A DNA stretch of 64,000 bases from Tribonema minus (GCA_017506865.1 JAFCMP010000019.1:431526-495525), one strand, 5' to 3'; shown: positions 35,986 to 49,500, numbered from the stretch's first letter. Made by a program: numbers and translations. The notes: generated from the sequence alone by a model not told the origin.

Positions 35986-36293
35986 GCCCTCAGGGGCAGC
36001 GCCTCAGCGAAAGCGGCGCTTCCCGCAAGCGCCGCCGCCGCGGTGGCGCCGAGGCGGCGCTTGCCCCCCGCGTAGCGGCAGCTGCGGCTGCGCCAGCCGA
36101 GCGGAGCGCACATGACCACCCCGAGCGCGATGTCGTTCAGGTGGAGGTGCTGAACTCGATGATCTGCCGGCCGGGCGCTGGCATTGCTGATGCTGGCAGC
36201 CGCGGAGGCGCAAATGGCAAGTGGGACAGCCGGCCGGCGCCGCAGCGGAACTGCTTCTTCCGCCCCCCCCCGTGCCTTCTGTCGCCGGCGTGA
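35986..36293 (+). CDS. Candidate substitute last exon of SIN3 copy A
   Basis: The acceptor AAACAG ends at 35985. The reading frame that continues the phase left by exon 16 (one base) is open for 102 codons and stops with TGA at 36291. It encodes a basic SRKRRRRGG cluster, an Ala-rich stretch and ERDVVQVEVLNSMICRPGAG. It shares no similarity with the acidic last exon of copy B, although both end regions hold an arginine-rich NLS-like motif. The upstream gene is already broken, so it may be a relic or part of another transcript. Confidence 0.35.
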
Positions 36294-38729
36294 CCCTGGT
36301 GGAGTTCGACTCTTCCGCCGCAACCCTCAATCTGGGTGATGTGACGCCCCTGAGCACAACTTCAAGGACGGAGCCCTCAAGCGCGTTGCTCGCTAAGAAG
36401 CTCGGGCTGTGCGCAGGGGGGGCGGTGGCAGCCACGGCGGTAGGACCGGCGGCAGGCACGGCGGTATTATGGGGGTGCGGAGAGTGTACATGGGGGCGGC
36501 TGGGGAGAGGGCGGTTGCAGCCACCCAATACTCAACCGACGCGAAGATCCACTTTCGGGGCAGCTGGCACGCTCGATGCGCTGGGCCTGTCGTCGACATA
36601 AGCCGACTTCAGCATGTGTCTTCGGGACGATCAAATGCGTGCGTCCAGGACTCGGGCATCGACTTACTGCAGATGGCGTGGCGCGCGGAATGGCACGACC
36701 CCGCCATTTTCTTATTGAAGTTCAACTTCAACATGGAAGAGAGAAGAAACATTCTACGGTGATGTTGACCAGCCCTTCATCAAGCAGGGCAGCCTTCGGG
36801 CAACCCTCGGGCAAGGCGCAGCCAATGAGTCTCCTCGCTCACCGGCAAGGCACTTGTGAGGCTGAGAAGCCTTGAACACGAGTTCAATTCCTACGGGAAG
36901 CACTGTGAACAGAACAAAACAACTGATTAGCTCGCTCGCAACCTATTTATAAAAAGATTTGTCATTATAGATGTAGCAACCAACCAGAATCTAGTACTCG
37001 CAAAACCGATGGGAATTTGGCGAGAAACGAGGCACTGTGAGGAGCATTTTGTGGAGTGCGGCCATTGCGCATTGGCAAACCAGGCAACTATGAGACTATG
37101 CTGAAACAGGGCTTTGCATTCGTCTAGAAGCCATTTTTTAGTGTCAGCTGTCGACAGAGGAAAGCTGGCAAGACAGCCGCCAAGGCCAGTGATCACTGGT
37201 GCTGCTGTATATACTACATATGTATAGGGGTTCTACTGAGCAGCGTTGCTTTCGGTGATGAGCGCTGCCAGTGCTGCCAGAGCTGAAACACTGTGGATCT
37301 TCACCAGCCAGCGCTAATATACTGCTGATGCCGGATCTTGCACCAGGCAGCGATGCTAATACTGCTGGTACCGCTGCTGATGTGCTGGCAGTGGTGCTGG
37401 ACCAAGTGCTGGTGGTGCTGAGCAGTCACTGTGAGCTGCAGCCGATGAATGTGATTTTCTTTCATGTATGTGGCAAGGAGTTGGCATGCATGTCTATGCA
37501 TGTCTATCTTGGCACACTCGAGGGGGCTGATGCCAGCAGTGCAGGAGGTGTGCCATAGTGTGATATGCAGCTCTGCGCACAGCAAGCATGATGGCCATAT
37601 CGACAAGTGGGACGCCGAGTTTGCATTGCCTAGATTTTATGTGCTCAGCGTCTAAATTTTGTGGCATGCCGATATGTCAACAGAGCACTTATGGGTTGAT
37701 TGACGTCGGTTCACTCTTGTGAACCAGGGGGTTACGTTCGAGTCTCTGTTGTAAATGCATTTCTTTTTTTTGCATCATGGACTGCCCGCAATGAGAATGA
37801 ATGCTGTGTAAGGGCAGCTCCGACTTGCATAATTGGAAGTATTTTTTTGTGCATGCAAGCACTACAATGAATGTTATTGTGCATCACGACCAGTCACTGA
37901 GGCACCTGTTTCTCGTGTCCATTGCACGGCTGCTGTTCCAGCAGACGCACGTGCATGCACCAACTGTCCATGAAATCTGCAGTGGTGCGAGCTGTTGATG
38001 AATTCTGCACGCCGTCGGGAGTCTTGAAGGGGGAGGGGGGGGGGGTGAGCACCATGCTTGGAGTTTGCACCTTGCATTACGCGCAAGCAGGTGTGAATGC
38101 TTTGCCTCGCAACAACAACGCATATGGCAGCACCTTACCGCAAGGGACAGCAGCAAGCACCCGCAGAAGCAAAAGCCAAGGTAGCAACGGGCGCATGTGG
38201 CATGATTGCATTTTCAACGGCAGAGTCTGCAACAGGGGCGGAACAAAAACGCTCTGTGTGTACACGATCACATGCTTGCGCTTGAACCCTGGCGTGTGAG
38301 CGCCTGCTGCTTCCACCACACGGCAGACACGCCAGATGGGGAATGAATCACTACAGAAATGCGGTCTGGCGTTTCAGCTCGTCAGCTCGCCGCTTGCCCC
38401 CCGCCCCCTAAGTGATGCGCCTGCGGTGAGGATGTCGATGTGGGCGTTCGAGGCGGCGAATGCGTCATGCAGGCCTTACGTTGGCAGCTACAGCGCGTCG
38501 TCTTTGAACGCGCCACCGACGCATGTCACACAGGAAGCAACAGCTGCTGGATGCTACCGCCGCTGCTGCTGCCGCCGCCGCTGCTGCTGCTGCTGCCGCC
38601 GCTGCCGCCACCATCGCCAACGAGTGCGTAGGCTCCAGCTTCACAGCCGCAGCACGTGCGAATGCGTCTTTCCGCATTGCAACAGTCACAGGGCCATCTC
38701 TGTAGGCGCGCCCGCACATTGCGCAGGCA
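36294..38729. other. Spacer between the duplication arms, no supported gene
   Basis: Only short unsupported ORFs. GCTG-rich low complexity occurs at 37256-37430, and CTGCTGCCG repeats at 38550-38610. The terminal exon of SIN3 copy B enters this spacer from the right (39061-38730). Confidence 0.5.
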
Positions 38730-40465
38730 CTAGTCGATGCGGCGGCGCTTCGGGACGTCCGCGCTGCCGCCCGCATCGCTGCCGCTGCCGCCGTCCTCGT
38801 CGTCCGCGCCGCCGCCGCTGCCGCCGCCGCTGCCGCCGCCGCTGCCGATGACGTCCCCCAGGCGCCGCTTCAGCGCCCCCTCCAAATCCCCCTCAACGCC
38901 CCCCTCCCCCGCGGTGGAGCCTCCGCCGTCGTCCTCTCCCTCCGCGTCCTCGGCTTCCGTGTCGAGAGGAGCGTCACCTGCGGCGGTTGCGCCCTCGCCG
39001 GAGCTCTGATCGGCGCCCTCCTCTGTGGCCGCATCATCCACCTTGTCGGCGGTGGCAGACTCTGCAGGGGGGAAGGGGGGGAGGGGGGGGGGGATCTCAA
39101 CTCAAACAGTCGTTTGACGACAACCACACTAACGTCGACACACAGGACCTGCAATTGCCAGAACCACTGAGTATATATATTTACGACGGAGCATTTCAAC
39201 GAGCAGCAATACAGAGAGGTGTTCGACTCCGCGCACGCTTACTCCTCTCGCACGTGCGGCCTGAACGTGTGCACCATCGCGCAATGTTTCACGCCGCCAG
39301 GCAGGGCGCAGCGCGCATGTGAGTGCACATGCACACACGCAAGTACGTACCAATGAGCGGGTGACGACACACATGGATGAGTCCAAAGGGGGGCGGTCAA
39401 ATCACGAGGGGGTGCAGGGGGGGGGGGGGGGATGTCATTTGGCGATGTCGTTCAGATGTTATCGTCAATGCGCGTTGAGACACTGAGTAACAGCGAGCAT
39501 GTAGACCGCAGCAGCAAGCTTGACGGGAAACACCTGAGCTTCCTCACACCACCAAGAAAATAAAACCTGAAAGAACAAAATACAAACTCCTCTCTCAGTG
39601 ACAACATGAGAAAAGCAGCAGCGCACGCACCAGTGTCATCCGCCTTAGCAGCGGGAGTGGGCGTTGCAGACACGGACGCGCGCTCCTGCGCGCGCGCCGC
39701 AGCGCTCTTCTTATCCGCAGCGCGCCCCGTCTTGTCCAGCACGCCAATGAACTCAATGAGCAGCTGCCCGCCGCTCTCGTCCTGCTTGCGCCGCGGCGCC
39801 GCCGCCGCCGCCGCTGCTGCTGCCGCCGCCGCCACCGTCGCCGCCGTCGCGCCCGGCCGCGTCACCGCCTCCGGCGTGTGCACCACCGCGAGCGCTGCCT
39901 CCGCGGCGGCGGCAGCCTCGCTGGGCGGCGGCGGCGGCGTCGGCGGCGCGGCGCGCGTGAACTGCAGGCGGTACACGTCGTCGCTGCGGCCGCGCAGGAA
40001 GTGGCCGACGTTGGCGCGGTACGCCGAGAGGCGCAGCGCGCCGGCGGGCTTGGCCTGGGGGGACACGCGCGAGGGGGGGCAGCGCGCGCGTGAGCTAAGG
40101 AGTCACGGACAAAATTTAGTTGAACTGCTGCGTGTGATTTCAGAGGGAGGGGCGGAGGGGACATTGCTGGCACAGAAGGACGTGGCCCCAGGCGCGCTTG
40201 CGCGCAGCTCCGCTCCGTGCGTGGCAGCGCTTTGAATGGTAGTGCAATGCGTGCACGTGGATGATATTGCACAGCTTGCTGCACGTGCGACCGCAGCGAT
40301 GCCACAGTTTGTCAGCGCTCATTTTGCGAGGCTTGTGCCCTAGCCCGCCTATATATCGATATCGCCACATGGTGCCACATGACGAGCACGCATAAGACTC
40401 TGGGAATCAGCGCCGATGCAGCGTGCAGCACACTTACAACAGCAGCACATGCAGCATCAACAGCA

Positions 40466-40501
<36 letters not shown>

Positions 40502-43500
40502 GCGGCGGCGGCGGCGGCAGCACTCACCTGCGCGCGCTGGTAGCGCCAGAGCTCCAGCAGGCGCGACGACATCGGGTCGTCCGCGACCGCCTTCAGCTGC
40601 CGCGCGAGTGTCTGCACCTGCTTGTCCAGCGAGAACAGCGCAAACGCCTCGTTCCCAAGCACCCCCTGCACGTAGTCCTCAAACTTGAGCGCCTCGCCGC
40701 CGCCGCCGCTGCCGCCGCCCGCCGCCGCCGCCGCGCGCTGCCGCCGCCGCCGCGCTGCCACCGCGCTCCTTCGTCTCCGTCCCCAGCGCCGTGTGCAGCA
40801 CCGCGAGAAAGCCGGGGTAGCTGCAGAGGCCCTCCGCGGGGAGCGCGGAGGCGCGCAGCCCCAGCGACTGCGCAAGAGCGGCGTCGGCAGCGGCGGCGTC
40901 CGCGGCGGCGTCCACCGGCGCCGCGTCGCCGGCGGCCTTCATGGGGTGGCGGCACGCGCGCGCGCGGCGCAGCGCGGCGGCCTCGCAGAAGTGCCGCGCC
41001 GCGGCCATCCTGGTTGTTGTGCGGAGCGGCGTGCGCGCAGTATCGTTGTGCAGTGCAGTGTGAGGGGTACTGTAGGCAAGAGGAGTGCTGCCGCAGTGTG
41101 GTGTGTTTGATGCGGCGGCGATTGGCAGCGCGGCACCAGGTGACTTGTTCTGGCTAGTATGACTCGCAACTCATGACTCGTGCACCCGAGTACCTCCTGG
41201 AGTCGAGCAGTTGAGTCCTGGGCAGCGCTGCATTGCGGTTCGTACGCCAGATCTTGCCGCATGGCTTGGCGCACTGACCTCTCCATTTAAGTGTGCGGCA
41301 GAGCGACCACAAGTGGTCACGGCCAGCAGCAGCACACCGCTTCTTCATATTGTGGCAGCGCTCTGCGCGTGGGACCTACGGCTTCTCGCACACAAGCGAG
41401 CATGGGGCAGGCTGGGGCTCAGGCTCGCTCTGGCGCAGAATGTGGGCGCAACTCCCTTATGCTGAGCATCAGCTGGGCGCTGACACTATCGCCATCGCTG
41501 CGTGCTGCGTCGGCAGGGGCGTGCGCAGCGCGCTTGCGCGCACTTCGCCACCACCGCCCGCAGCGCATAGGCGTAGCTGAGGGGGGCACGCGCGCGGCAT
41601 CGTCAGCAGCGGCGATGCAGCAGCAGGTGCCGCCGTCCAATGATTCTCAGAGTGAACGGCGGCATGCGCAACACGCGCTTGTCGGTGACTATAGCAGCAC
41701 TCGCTTGGCAGCAGACGCGGCTGCTGCGCCGCTGGCAGCAGCGCGCCTTGCGGTGCCCACACCGCAGCCGCCCCCCCCACTGCGCTGCAGCGAATCTCTG
41801 TGGACGTGCGTATGTACAGCCACCTCTGAAGTACAGGATGTACACAGGAAGGTTATCAAGCCCGACGTTCACGCGCGCTTAGCGTCAGCGGTATCGCGCT
41901 CACCTGTCGGCGACCATCCAGTGCACGCGCAGCAGCAGGTACAGCTCCTGCGTCGCCAGCAGCAGCGACTCGCTCAGCGGTACCATCACCCCCGCCTCCC
42001 CCCCCTCGCCCCCCCCCTCCCCCGCGCCGCTGTCCAAGAACTCATTGTCCTCGAAGCGCGGGTTGGCGTACGCGCCGGGACCCTCGTGCAGTATGCGGAA
42101 GATGTGAGCAGGCCCTACGGCTATGACGCCGCAGCCGGGGAGCTCCACGCCGTGCGTGCCGTCGCCGCGCGCGTCTATGACCTTGCCCTCGCCAAACGCC
42201 GTGAAGACGGGGCAGCCGGCACGGTACTGCGTCTGCGCGGCGCGCGCGCTGCGGGGGGGGGGGGGGCGGGAAGGGGGGGGGGGGGGAGGGGGTTGAGGGG
42301 GAGAGAGTGCCGCGTTGATAGCATCATGAATGCCAGAACGTGCGTGCAGTTCGAAGGAGTGCCCTCGATGAATGCTGTTGTCGACGTGGTCCGCACGACG
42401 CGCAGCGTATCCCATCGTACTTCAAACATGAAGAAGCGCCTCGACGCACGGCGCGTGCATTGAAGTGTGCAAGAGCCAGGCGTCTGCGTCATAGCACCCC
42501 CGCGCGCTGCGCGCGTACACCCCCTGCCATCCACACACCACCGATCACAACATGCACATGCAAAAAAGCACGGCCACCGCCGCCGCCGCCACACAGATCC
42601 ACAGTCCGAGTTCGAGATGGGCGCACGCACCCGGCGTCGTCCGCCGTTGTCGGCGGCGGCAGCACACGCAAAAACCGCGACCACAGCCGCACAGATTAAC
42701 AGTTAGGATTAGGGTGAGGGCGCACGCACCCGGCGTCGTCCGCTGCCGTTGGCGGCGGCGGCGGCGCGCCAGCGGTGAGCCACGCGGCGCCCCAGCCAAA
42801 GAGGTCCGGCAGCGCGTCGACGCAGATGCGGCGCATGCGGTCGCGGTCGCTGGCGGCGTACGAGCCCGCCTCGACGGCGCGCAGCAGCGCAAAGTGCGCG
42901 TCGCGCTGCACCTCGCGCGGCGCGTACGCGAGCTCCATGTGCGGCGACATGAAGTGCGGCGCACCGAGCGCTGCTGCGGAGGCGGTGGCGGCGGTCTTGT
43001 CGTCGCCTGCGGGGCGATTTAGGAGGGGGAAGTTGGGGGGGGGGGGGGGGGGGGGGGGAGAACATGGAGGGTTCATACTGCTGAACATCCTCAGAACATG
43101 AGGCATCTCTATAGAACATTCTGGGTTGCCTCGTATGCATAGAAGAAGCAATTGGTTGTTCCTTCAAGCATTCTATGTACTTCAAGTCTTCAATGTACTG
43201 AAAGCGTGTACTTATATTCTCACCGTCGTCAGCGGCGCCCTCGCCCTCCGCGGCGCGCGCGGCGGCGAGGTCGCGAACCTTCTGTCCATTTTCGGTGCAA
43301 GCCCCCAACGAAGCAACAAACATAATAACATCAAGGCGACCAGTCTACTTCAATAATTTCATATACTTCAAGTATTCTATATACTTCAAGTATTCTACAG
43401 CATACTTCAGGTATTTCATAGATACTTCAAGTATTTCATGACTTCAAGCATTATATATACTTCAAGCATAGTATAAATATACTTGAAGTACATGCTGCTA

Positions 43501-46500
43501 TTCTCACCGTCGTCGGCGGCGCCGTCCTCCTCCGCGGCGCGCGCGGCGGCGAGGTCGCGGATCTCCGCCAGCAGCGCCCTGTGGCCGTACGCGCGGCGGT
43601 CCGCGGACTTGAAGTAGAAGGAGCGCCGGTCGAGCGACTTGTGGTACGTGCGCTCCAGGAGGTCGCGCCACTGGCGGTCGAGGCTGGAGCGGTTCTGGCG
43701 CCACTCCGTGTCCTGCGGGGGGGGGTGCGGGGGGGGGGGGGGGAGAGGGGGGATGTGGGGGTGGATGGGGGGCAGTTACTCTGAAACCGCTTCATCCGCC
43801 GGATCGGCGTGGGTGAGGCACAAGGTGGCTGCGAATGACCGTGCACATGATCGGCGCTGCGCGCGCGCCCATGCGTTTTGCAGCCCAACACCGCAGGGAC
43901 GGTGCTGCGTGCTCAGGCTCTGGTTCATGAGACGACACTGCAGCTACATGCGAGTGGACAGCCGCAGTTGGGACAGGAGCTAGGGCTCGACACGCACACG
44001 TGTTTATTCCTGCACGTCAGATGTAGATGTGCACACGAGAGCGCGCGCCATATGCATATGATGCCCAAATAAACACACGCGTGCGTGCACGTCCTCTGTT
44101 TACAACAAACACACACACACAAATGCACAGACGCGCTTACCTTCTGCTCCCAGGACCTCGTACATGTACTTCTAGTTCGAAGCGTATGCTCAACTTCAAG
44201 TTTGAGTGTATACTTCAAGTTGAAGTGCATAATACAAGTTGGAGGTTACACCGCATTTGATCTCACAGCGTGCCCACTCACCTTCTGCTTGAGGCGTTTG
44301 AGGATGAGCGGCACGGCGCCGGCGGGGTTCTTGCGGAGCAGCTCCAGCAACTTCGTGTGCGACATGTGTTCCAACTTGAAGTGCGAGTATATACGTCAAG
44401 TATGTACTTCAAGTTGAAGTGTATACATCATGTGTGCATACTTCAAGTTGAAGAGTACACGACAGCACAGCCCGCTCACCTTCTGCTTGAGGCGCTTGAG
44501 GATGAGCGGCACGGCGCCGGCGGGGTTTTTGCGCAGCAGCTCCAGCACCTCGGCGCCGCGGTCGCCGTAGATGCGCGTGATGGCGTTGAGGTGGACGACG
44601 CCCAGCGTGCGCTTGTCCAGCTTGAACTGGTAGTGCGCGTTGGAGCCGTGCTGCGCGAGCTGCGCGATCTGCAAAAGACGTTGCGAGAGGCAAGTGCGGC
44701 CATGTGTGGTCGGCGGTGCGTTGGTGCGTCAGCGCGGGGCGGTGTTGAAGTAGAGGTGATGGTGGTTGCGGTGCTGCCCTGTGCGTCGGTGCGTGCACTT
44801 CAGCTGCATTTGATAAGTTGAAGTGAACAAGGCAATGCGATGCGGTGCCCGGCAGGAGGCGTTTGCGGAAGCCAATGGGAAAGTGCAGTATACGCCATAT
44901 GCGGTGCGTCAGCGCAGCGTGATTTGAAACTGGTCATGCGTGGTGGTGCCGTGCTGCTCCAGCTGCACGCGTGCGACATCGCGGGAGCCAATGAGGCAGT
45001 GCGGCGGTATCTGATTGGCGGACCATCACCGCAGGACTGTGCACTTCGTCGTACAGGCCCAAGTTGCTATGCCCTGAACTTCGTCGGGATGGCACACAAG
45101 CAGAGCATCAGCGTCGGGAAAGCCAAATGCAACAATAACGTATCCCTGCTCACTTGGTTGCGCTCGCCTAGTGAAAAGCCTTTTAAAAAGTTGTCAAGAC
45201 TTAACGTTAATATTGGAACTTGAAGTTTGACGTTGTCAGGAGCAGGGAGTCACGCGCATGCAGTTGATGCTCCTGGTCACTGGTGCACGCACATCACGCC
45301 CATAACTTCAAGTTGACACTAGACGTTGATGTTTATATTGAAGTTCAGAGGAGGCAGCGCTCACCTCCTCCGCCAGCGGCTCCAGCAGCTTGATGGTGGA
45401 CGTGGTGCTGTCGATGACCATGTCTATCTCAAACCGCTCATCCTCGCACCGAAACAGCGCCTCCTCGTACTGGTTCTTGCGCATGTGCTTGAAGCTGCGC
45501 AAGGGCGGGGCGCGGGTGGGAAGGGGGGGGGGGGCAAAGAGCGCAGGAAGGGGGAGGGAGGGAGGAAGTTCAGCACGGCACAGTCTCTGCTGCGGTGCAC
45601 AGTGGGCATGTATGTATGCACATATGCGAAGCCACGGCGCTGCACTGCACGCGTGGGACTGCAGCTGAGTTTACACGTGCACTTCAGAACATGTTTCGCG
45701 GTGCGCATGGCCTATGCTGTTGATCGCTGCTTCTCCGTTTCAAGCGTGCTGATAAGCGTCGCAGCAAAGGCTGCAAGCGCCCTCAGCTCCCCGCAACTCC
45801 ATGAGCACGTTGCCGCAACGCACCTTCGACTGCGTAGCTCAGCAGCCAAGCTGCCGGCAGCGGACAAGCAGTGCCGTGCGACTCGCGTCTTGCACGCTGC
45901 GGGCATGGCACCACGGTCCCCATACATGGGCGCCACGCAAACGCAGGTATCGCCGCGATGCAATGACAACTGCACTGCTCGGCGGCAGACCTGACCCTAA
46001 TCCTAACCCTTAACCCTAACCCCAATGCTGTGTGACACCACGTCTGGCGCGCTTGTACAGCGACGGCACCACACGGACAGCACGCGCTCACGCAGGGCGC
46101 AGCCGTACACACGTACTTGGAGCTGTCCTCGCTGCCGACGGGGACGCTGACCCATGTGTCGTTGAGCACCGAGTCCTCCATGTAGCTGCGCTCGCTGCAC
46201 GACGGGCGCGGGTAGTCCTGCTCACAGGGTTACAGGATGCAAAAGTGCAAGTGAGTGTGCTGTCCGCAGCCACTTCAACTTCAACGTGCAATTGGGGGGG
46301 GTGACACAAGTGAGTGGTGCGGCACAGAGAGCTGCAAGACCTCCCCACGGCACCAGCCCAAAACTGCCGATGCGCCCTGCATGCATGCGCATTCAACTTC
46401 AGTTCTGCCACTTTGCAAGGTCACACTTGACCTTCAGACTTCAAGCATTGTGTGTCATCAGCAGCTCTGCAAATGTGCGTGCCGTGTTGCGAGCAGCATG

Positions 46501-49500
46501 AATGGGGGTAGTAAGAAGTGCGTCAGAATGAGGCATGAGTGCTGACATGCCCATGGTCAACAGCACCAGCAATGCCAGTGCAGTGATCAGTGCGCTGACA
46601 CCGCAGCCTCCCATACTTCAGCAGAACGGCAGCCCGCAGCATGGTGTGCGCAACCAGCGCCTGCGATGCGCGGAACGTGCCGCAAAATTGTGCCCACCCG
46701 AACTGCGAAGCGCCCTGCGCAACGCACAGCAGTGCTCACTCACAGGCACACACGACCACGGCGCGCATAGGAGTCCCACCATACGTCCGCGCGGTGTGCT
46801 TCGCGCATCGGCATGGTTAGCATTCAGACGATGGCGCTCTGCGCACCCGTCAGGGTAGGGAATGCATGAGGGTGAGGGTTAGGGTAAGCGACTGCCGCGA
46901 TGCGGAGCGCTGCCATCCCCTTACCTTGGGCAGCGCGCGGTAGCTCGGCGTGCACTTGCGGCACTGGCTGAAGTCGATCTCCGCGAGCGGCGTGCTGTAC
47001 CACACGTCCGTCGTGAGCGCGCCCGCGGCGCCGCCGCCGCCGCCGCCATCCGCGCCGCCGCCACCGCCGCCGCCGCCGCTGAGCGCGGCGATGCCGCCGC
47101 CCTCGATGAGCCGCTTGAAGTCCGCAAACAGCTCCTGGTGCGGCCCGAAGAGGTCCGCGACGAGCTGCAGCATCTCGCGCCGCGTGAAGATCTCCGCGGA
47201 GTACATGTCCACGCACTTGAGGAACTCCGCCCACGCCTCGCGCCCGCCCGACGCCATGAGCGTCTCGCGCACAAACTCGAAGAACGAGCGCTCGGGGTCG
47301 GGGCGCGGCGCGGGCGGCGCGCGCGCGCCGCCGCCGCCGGCGCCGTTACGCGGAACCTTCCCGGGCGCCGGCGCCGCGCCGCCGCGCGTGCCCTTGTCGC
47401 CCTTGCGGCCAGAAGGCCCGGGAGCGCCGCTGCCGCGCCGCTGCTCGTGCCTGCGCGGCGGCAGCATGCGGGGGGGGGGGGCAGGGGGGTGTTGTGTTCA
47501 GTCAGTGCGGTGGCGACAGCTGTCGGTTGATGTTGAGCGACGGGTGCTGTCACCAACTGAGCAATGTCATGGGCAGGGTCATGAAAGTGCGGCTGCGAGC
47601 GCAAGCTGTCGCCATGCACAAGCGTCACCGACATGCTGCCTCCACCGCTGCTGGGGCAGGATGTTGCCGCAAGCGAATGCCTGTTGTCCGCAACAACGCG
47701 TGAGACAACACCATCAACACTTTCCTTACCCCCCGCCCCTCTGAGAACAAAGCGCGGCGACACATCACCACCATAACCCCTCTTCACTACCCACGCCCCC
47801 CTCCGCACTGCGCGCCGCCGCCGCCGCTGCCGCCGCCGCCGCTGCTGACACCACCGCCGCCGCTGACGCCGCCGCTGGCGCCGCCACCGCCTCTGCTGCC
47901 AACGCTGACGCTGCCGCACCTGTCGCACTACGACGCACGGCGATCGCCGCCGCCGCGGCAGCCTCACCTGTCTGGCGCCGGCGACGCGGAGCGGTCGCGG
48001 CCGTAGTCGCCGCCGCCGCGGCCGCCGTCCTTGTCGCCCTTCCTGCGCTTCTCCTTGGGTTTCACGCGCGGGCCGCCGCCGTAGCCGCCGTCGCCGCCGC
48101 GGCCGTCGCCGCCGCGGCCGCCGTTGAACCCCATGCCCATGTTCTGCAGCTGCATGTCGGCGCGGCGGCGGCGCTCCTCGGACTCCTGCGCGGCGCGGTT
48201 GAGGCGCTCGCGCGCCTGGTCTTGCACGGGGTCGGGGAGGAAGTAGGTGAACTCGCGCAGGAGGTCGGGGTGGTCCGCGAAGAGGGAGGAGACCTGGGGG
48301 GGGGGGGGGGGGGGGGGGGGGAGGTAGGGGGGGGGGGGGGGGTAAGCCATGGGGACGCGTTGTCGTACTTTTCAGAAGTGTGAGTAGGAGGAGGGGGAGG
48401 TGGGTGCAGTGCGTTCCCGAGTGTCACACTTATGTGATGCGTGGTCGTATGAGTTCTTGCAGGAGGAGGAGAGTGGCAATGAGCATTCCAGAGCATCACA
48501 CGACACGTGCTGCAGAAGCGTATCAAAAGATCGGCGCTTAGACGGCACCCGCCCTTGAGTGGTGTGCGAGGGAACAGCTCGGCGCGATGCCGGATTGCTC
48601 GAGCGAGCACAAGCAGGGGCGTGCATAAGCACCGCGGAGCGATTAGCATGCTCTCAGAAAGGTGCATGCCATGCCACCGCGCGCGCTCCTGCATGATCGC
48701 GGCGGTCGTGCGCTGTCAGCAGAAACTTCAACTTCAATTAAGCCTGACTTAAACTTAAACTGCAACTGCCAAACTTCAATTTCAACTGCCGCACGGCGAC
48801 GCACCTGCTCCAGCACGTCCTTGATGCCGCGCTGCTCCTTCTGGTACGTGTGCAGGATCTCCAGGAACGCCTTGTACGTCTGCGGCTCCGTCGAGAAGCG
48901 CTTCTTGATCGTCGTGACGTAGCTGATGGCGTGGTCGAACTCGGCGGGCTGCTCGGCCACCAGCTCGCCAGCGGCGTTGACCATGGGGATGGCGTGCGGG
49001 ATGCGGCCGTCGGCCGTCACTGCGGCGGCAGTTACGGCAGTTACGCATGCGTGACGAAATCGTTGCGCGCAGCGGTCGCGTGAGATGCCAGCAGCAGCGC
49101 TCGGCAAGCGGAGTATGGTGGAGCACAGCAAGCAACAGCTGCGCACGGCATGCAATGCTGAGCAAACAGCTGGCGTGGGGTCTCTTGAGGAGCCCCTGCT
49201 GAGCCCTGGCGTTTGTTGCAGGGGCGTCAGCAGCGCTCATTGGGAGGGAGCTGCGGTCAGCCCGCCCCTCCTCCTGGACATCGCCTGCGGCGTTGTGCAT
49301 TAAGCTATTGGGCGTTTACGTCAGTCGCAGCGCAGACAGCACTGAAGCTGCTGCTACGCTGGCATGTCAGCGCTCAACTAGATGGCGTCCATCCAATCAG
49401 TGTGCAGGAGCAGGTGCACTGTTTTGGCGGCGCATGGGGGCTCAAACCGTAGATTCCCCATGCCCACTGCCGCAGGGTCTGGTAGCACCGCCACGCAATA

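Larger units (their letters stand above)
18734..36293 (+). pseudogene. SIN3: SIN3 copy A, decayed transcriptional corepressor gene
   Basis: Exons equivalent to copy B are 18734-18842, 19117-19186, 19305-19364, 20239-20577, 21004-~21399 (truncated), then repeated 21643-21712, 21834-21893, 22787-23143, 23430-23751. They continue 24557-24771, 25343-25662, 26248-26845, 27626-27726, 28357-28486, 29366-29553, 30332-30536, 31589-31865, 32911-33260, 34258-34762 and 35287-35710. Splice sites are kept, but reading is not. Exon 1 lacks one base relative to B, which gives TAG at 19128. Exon 9 has TAA at 27629, and exon 10 has TAA-TAG at 28382-28387. Exon 11 is 188 instead of 189 nt, and exon 14 gains two bases. 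The last exon of B is absent. A phase-compatible substitute, 35986-36293, with an SRKRRRR basic motif follows the acceptor AAACAG. PAH and HDAC-interaction domains are still readable exon by exon. Confidence 0.85.

Noticed and set aside
36870..36910. Another T-loop-like motif (GTTCAATTCC)
   Set aside because: Flanking bases do not form the five-pair stem.
37686..37760. tRNA-like text (GTTCGAGTCTC)
   Set aside because: The T-stem does not pair, and no cloverleaf could be drawn.
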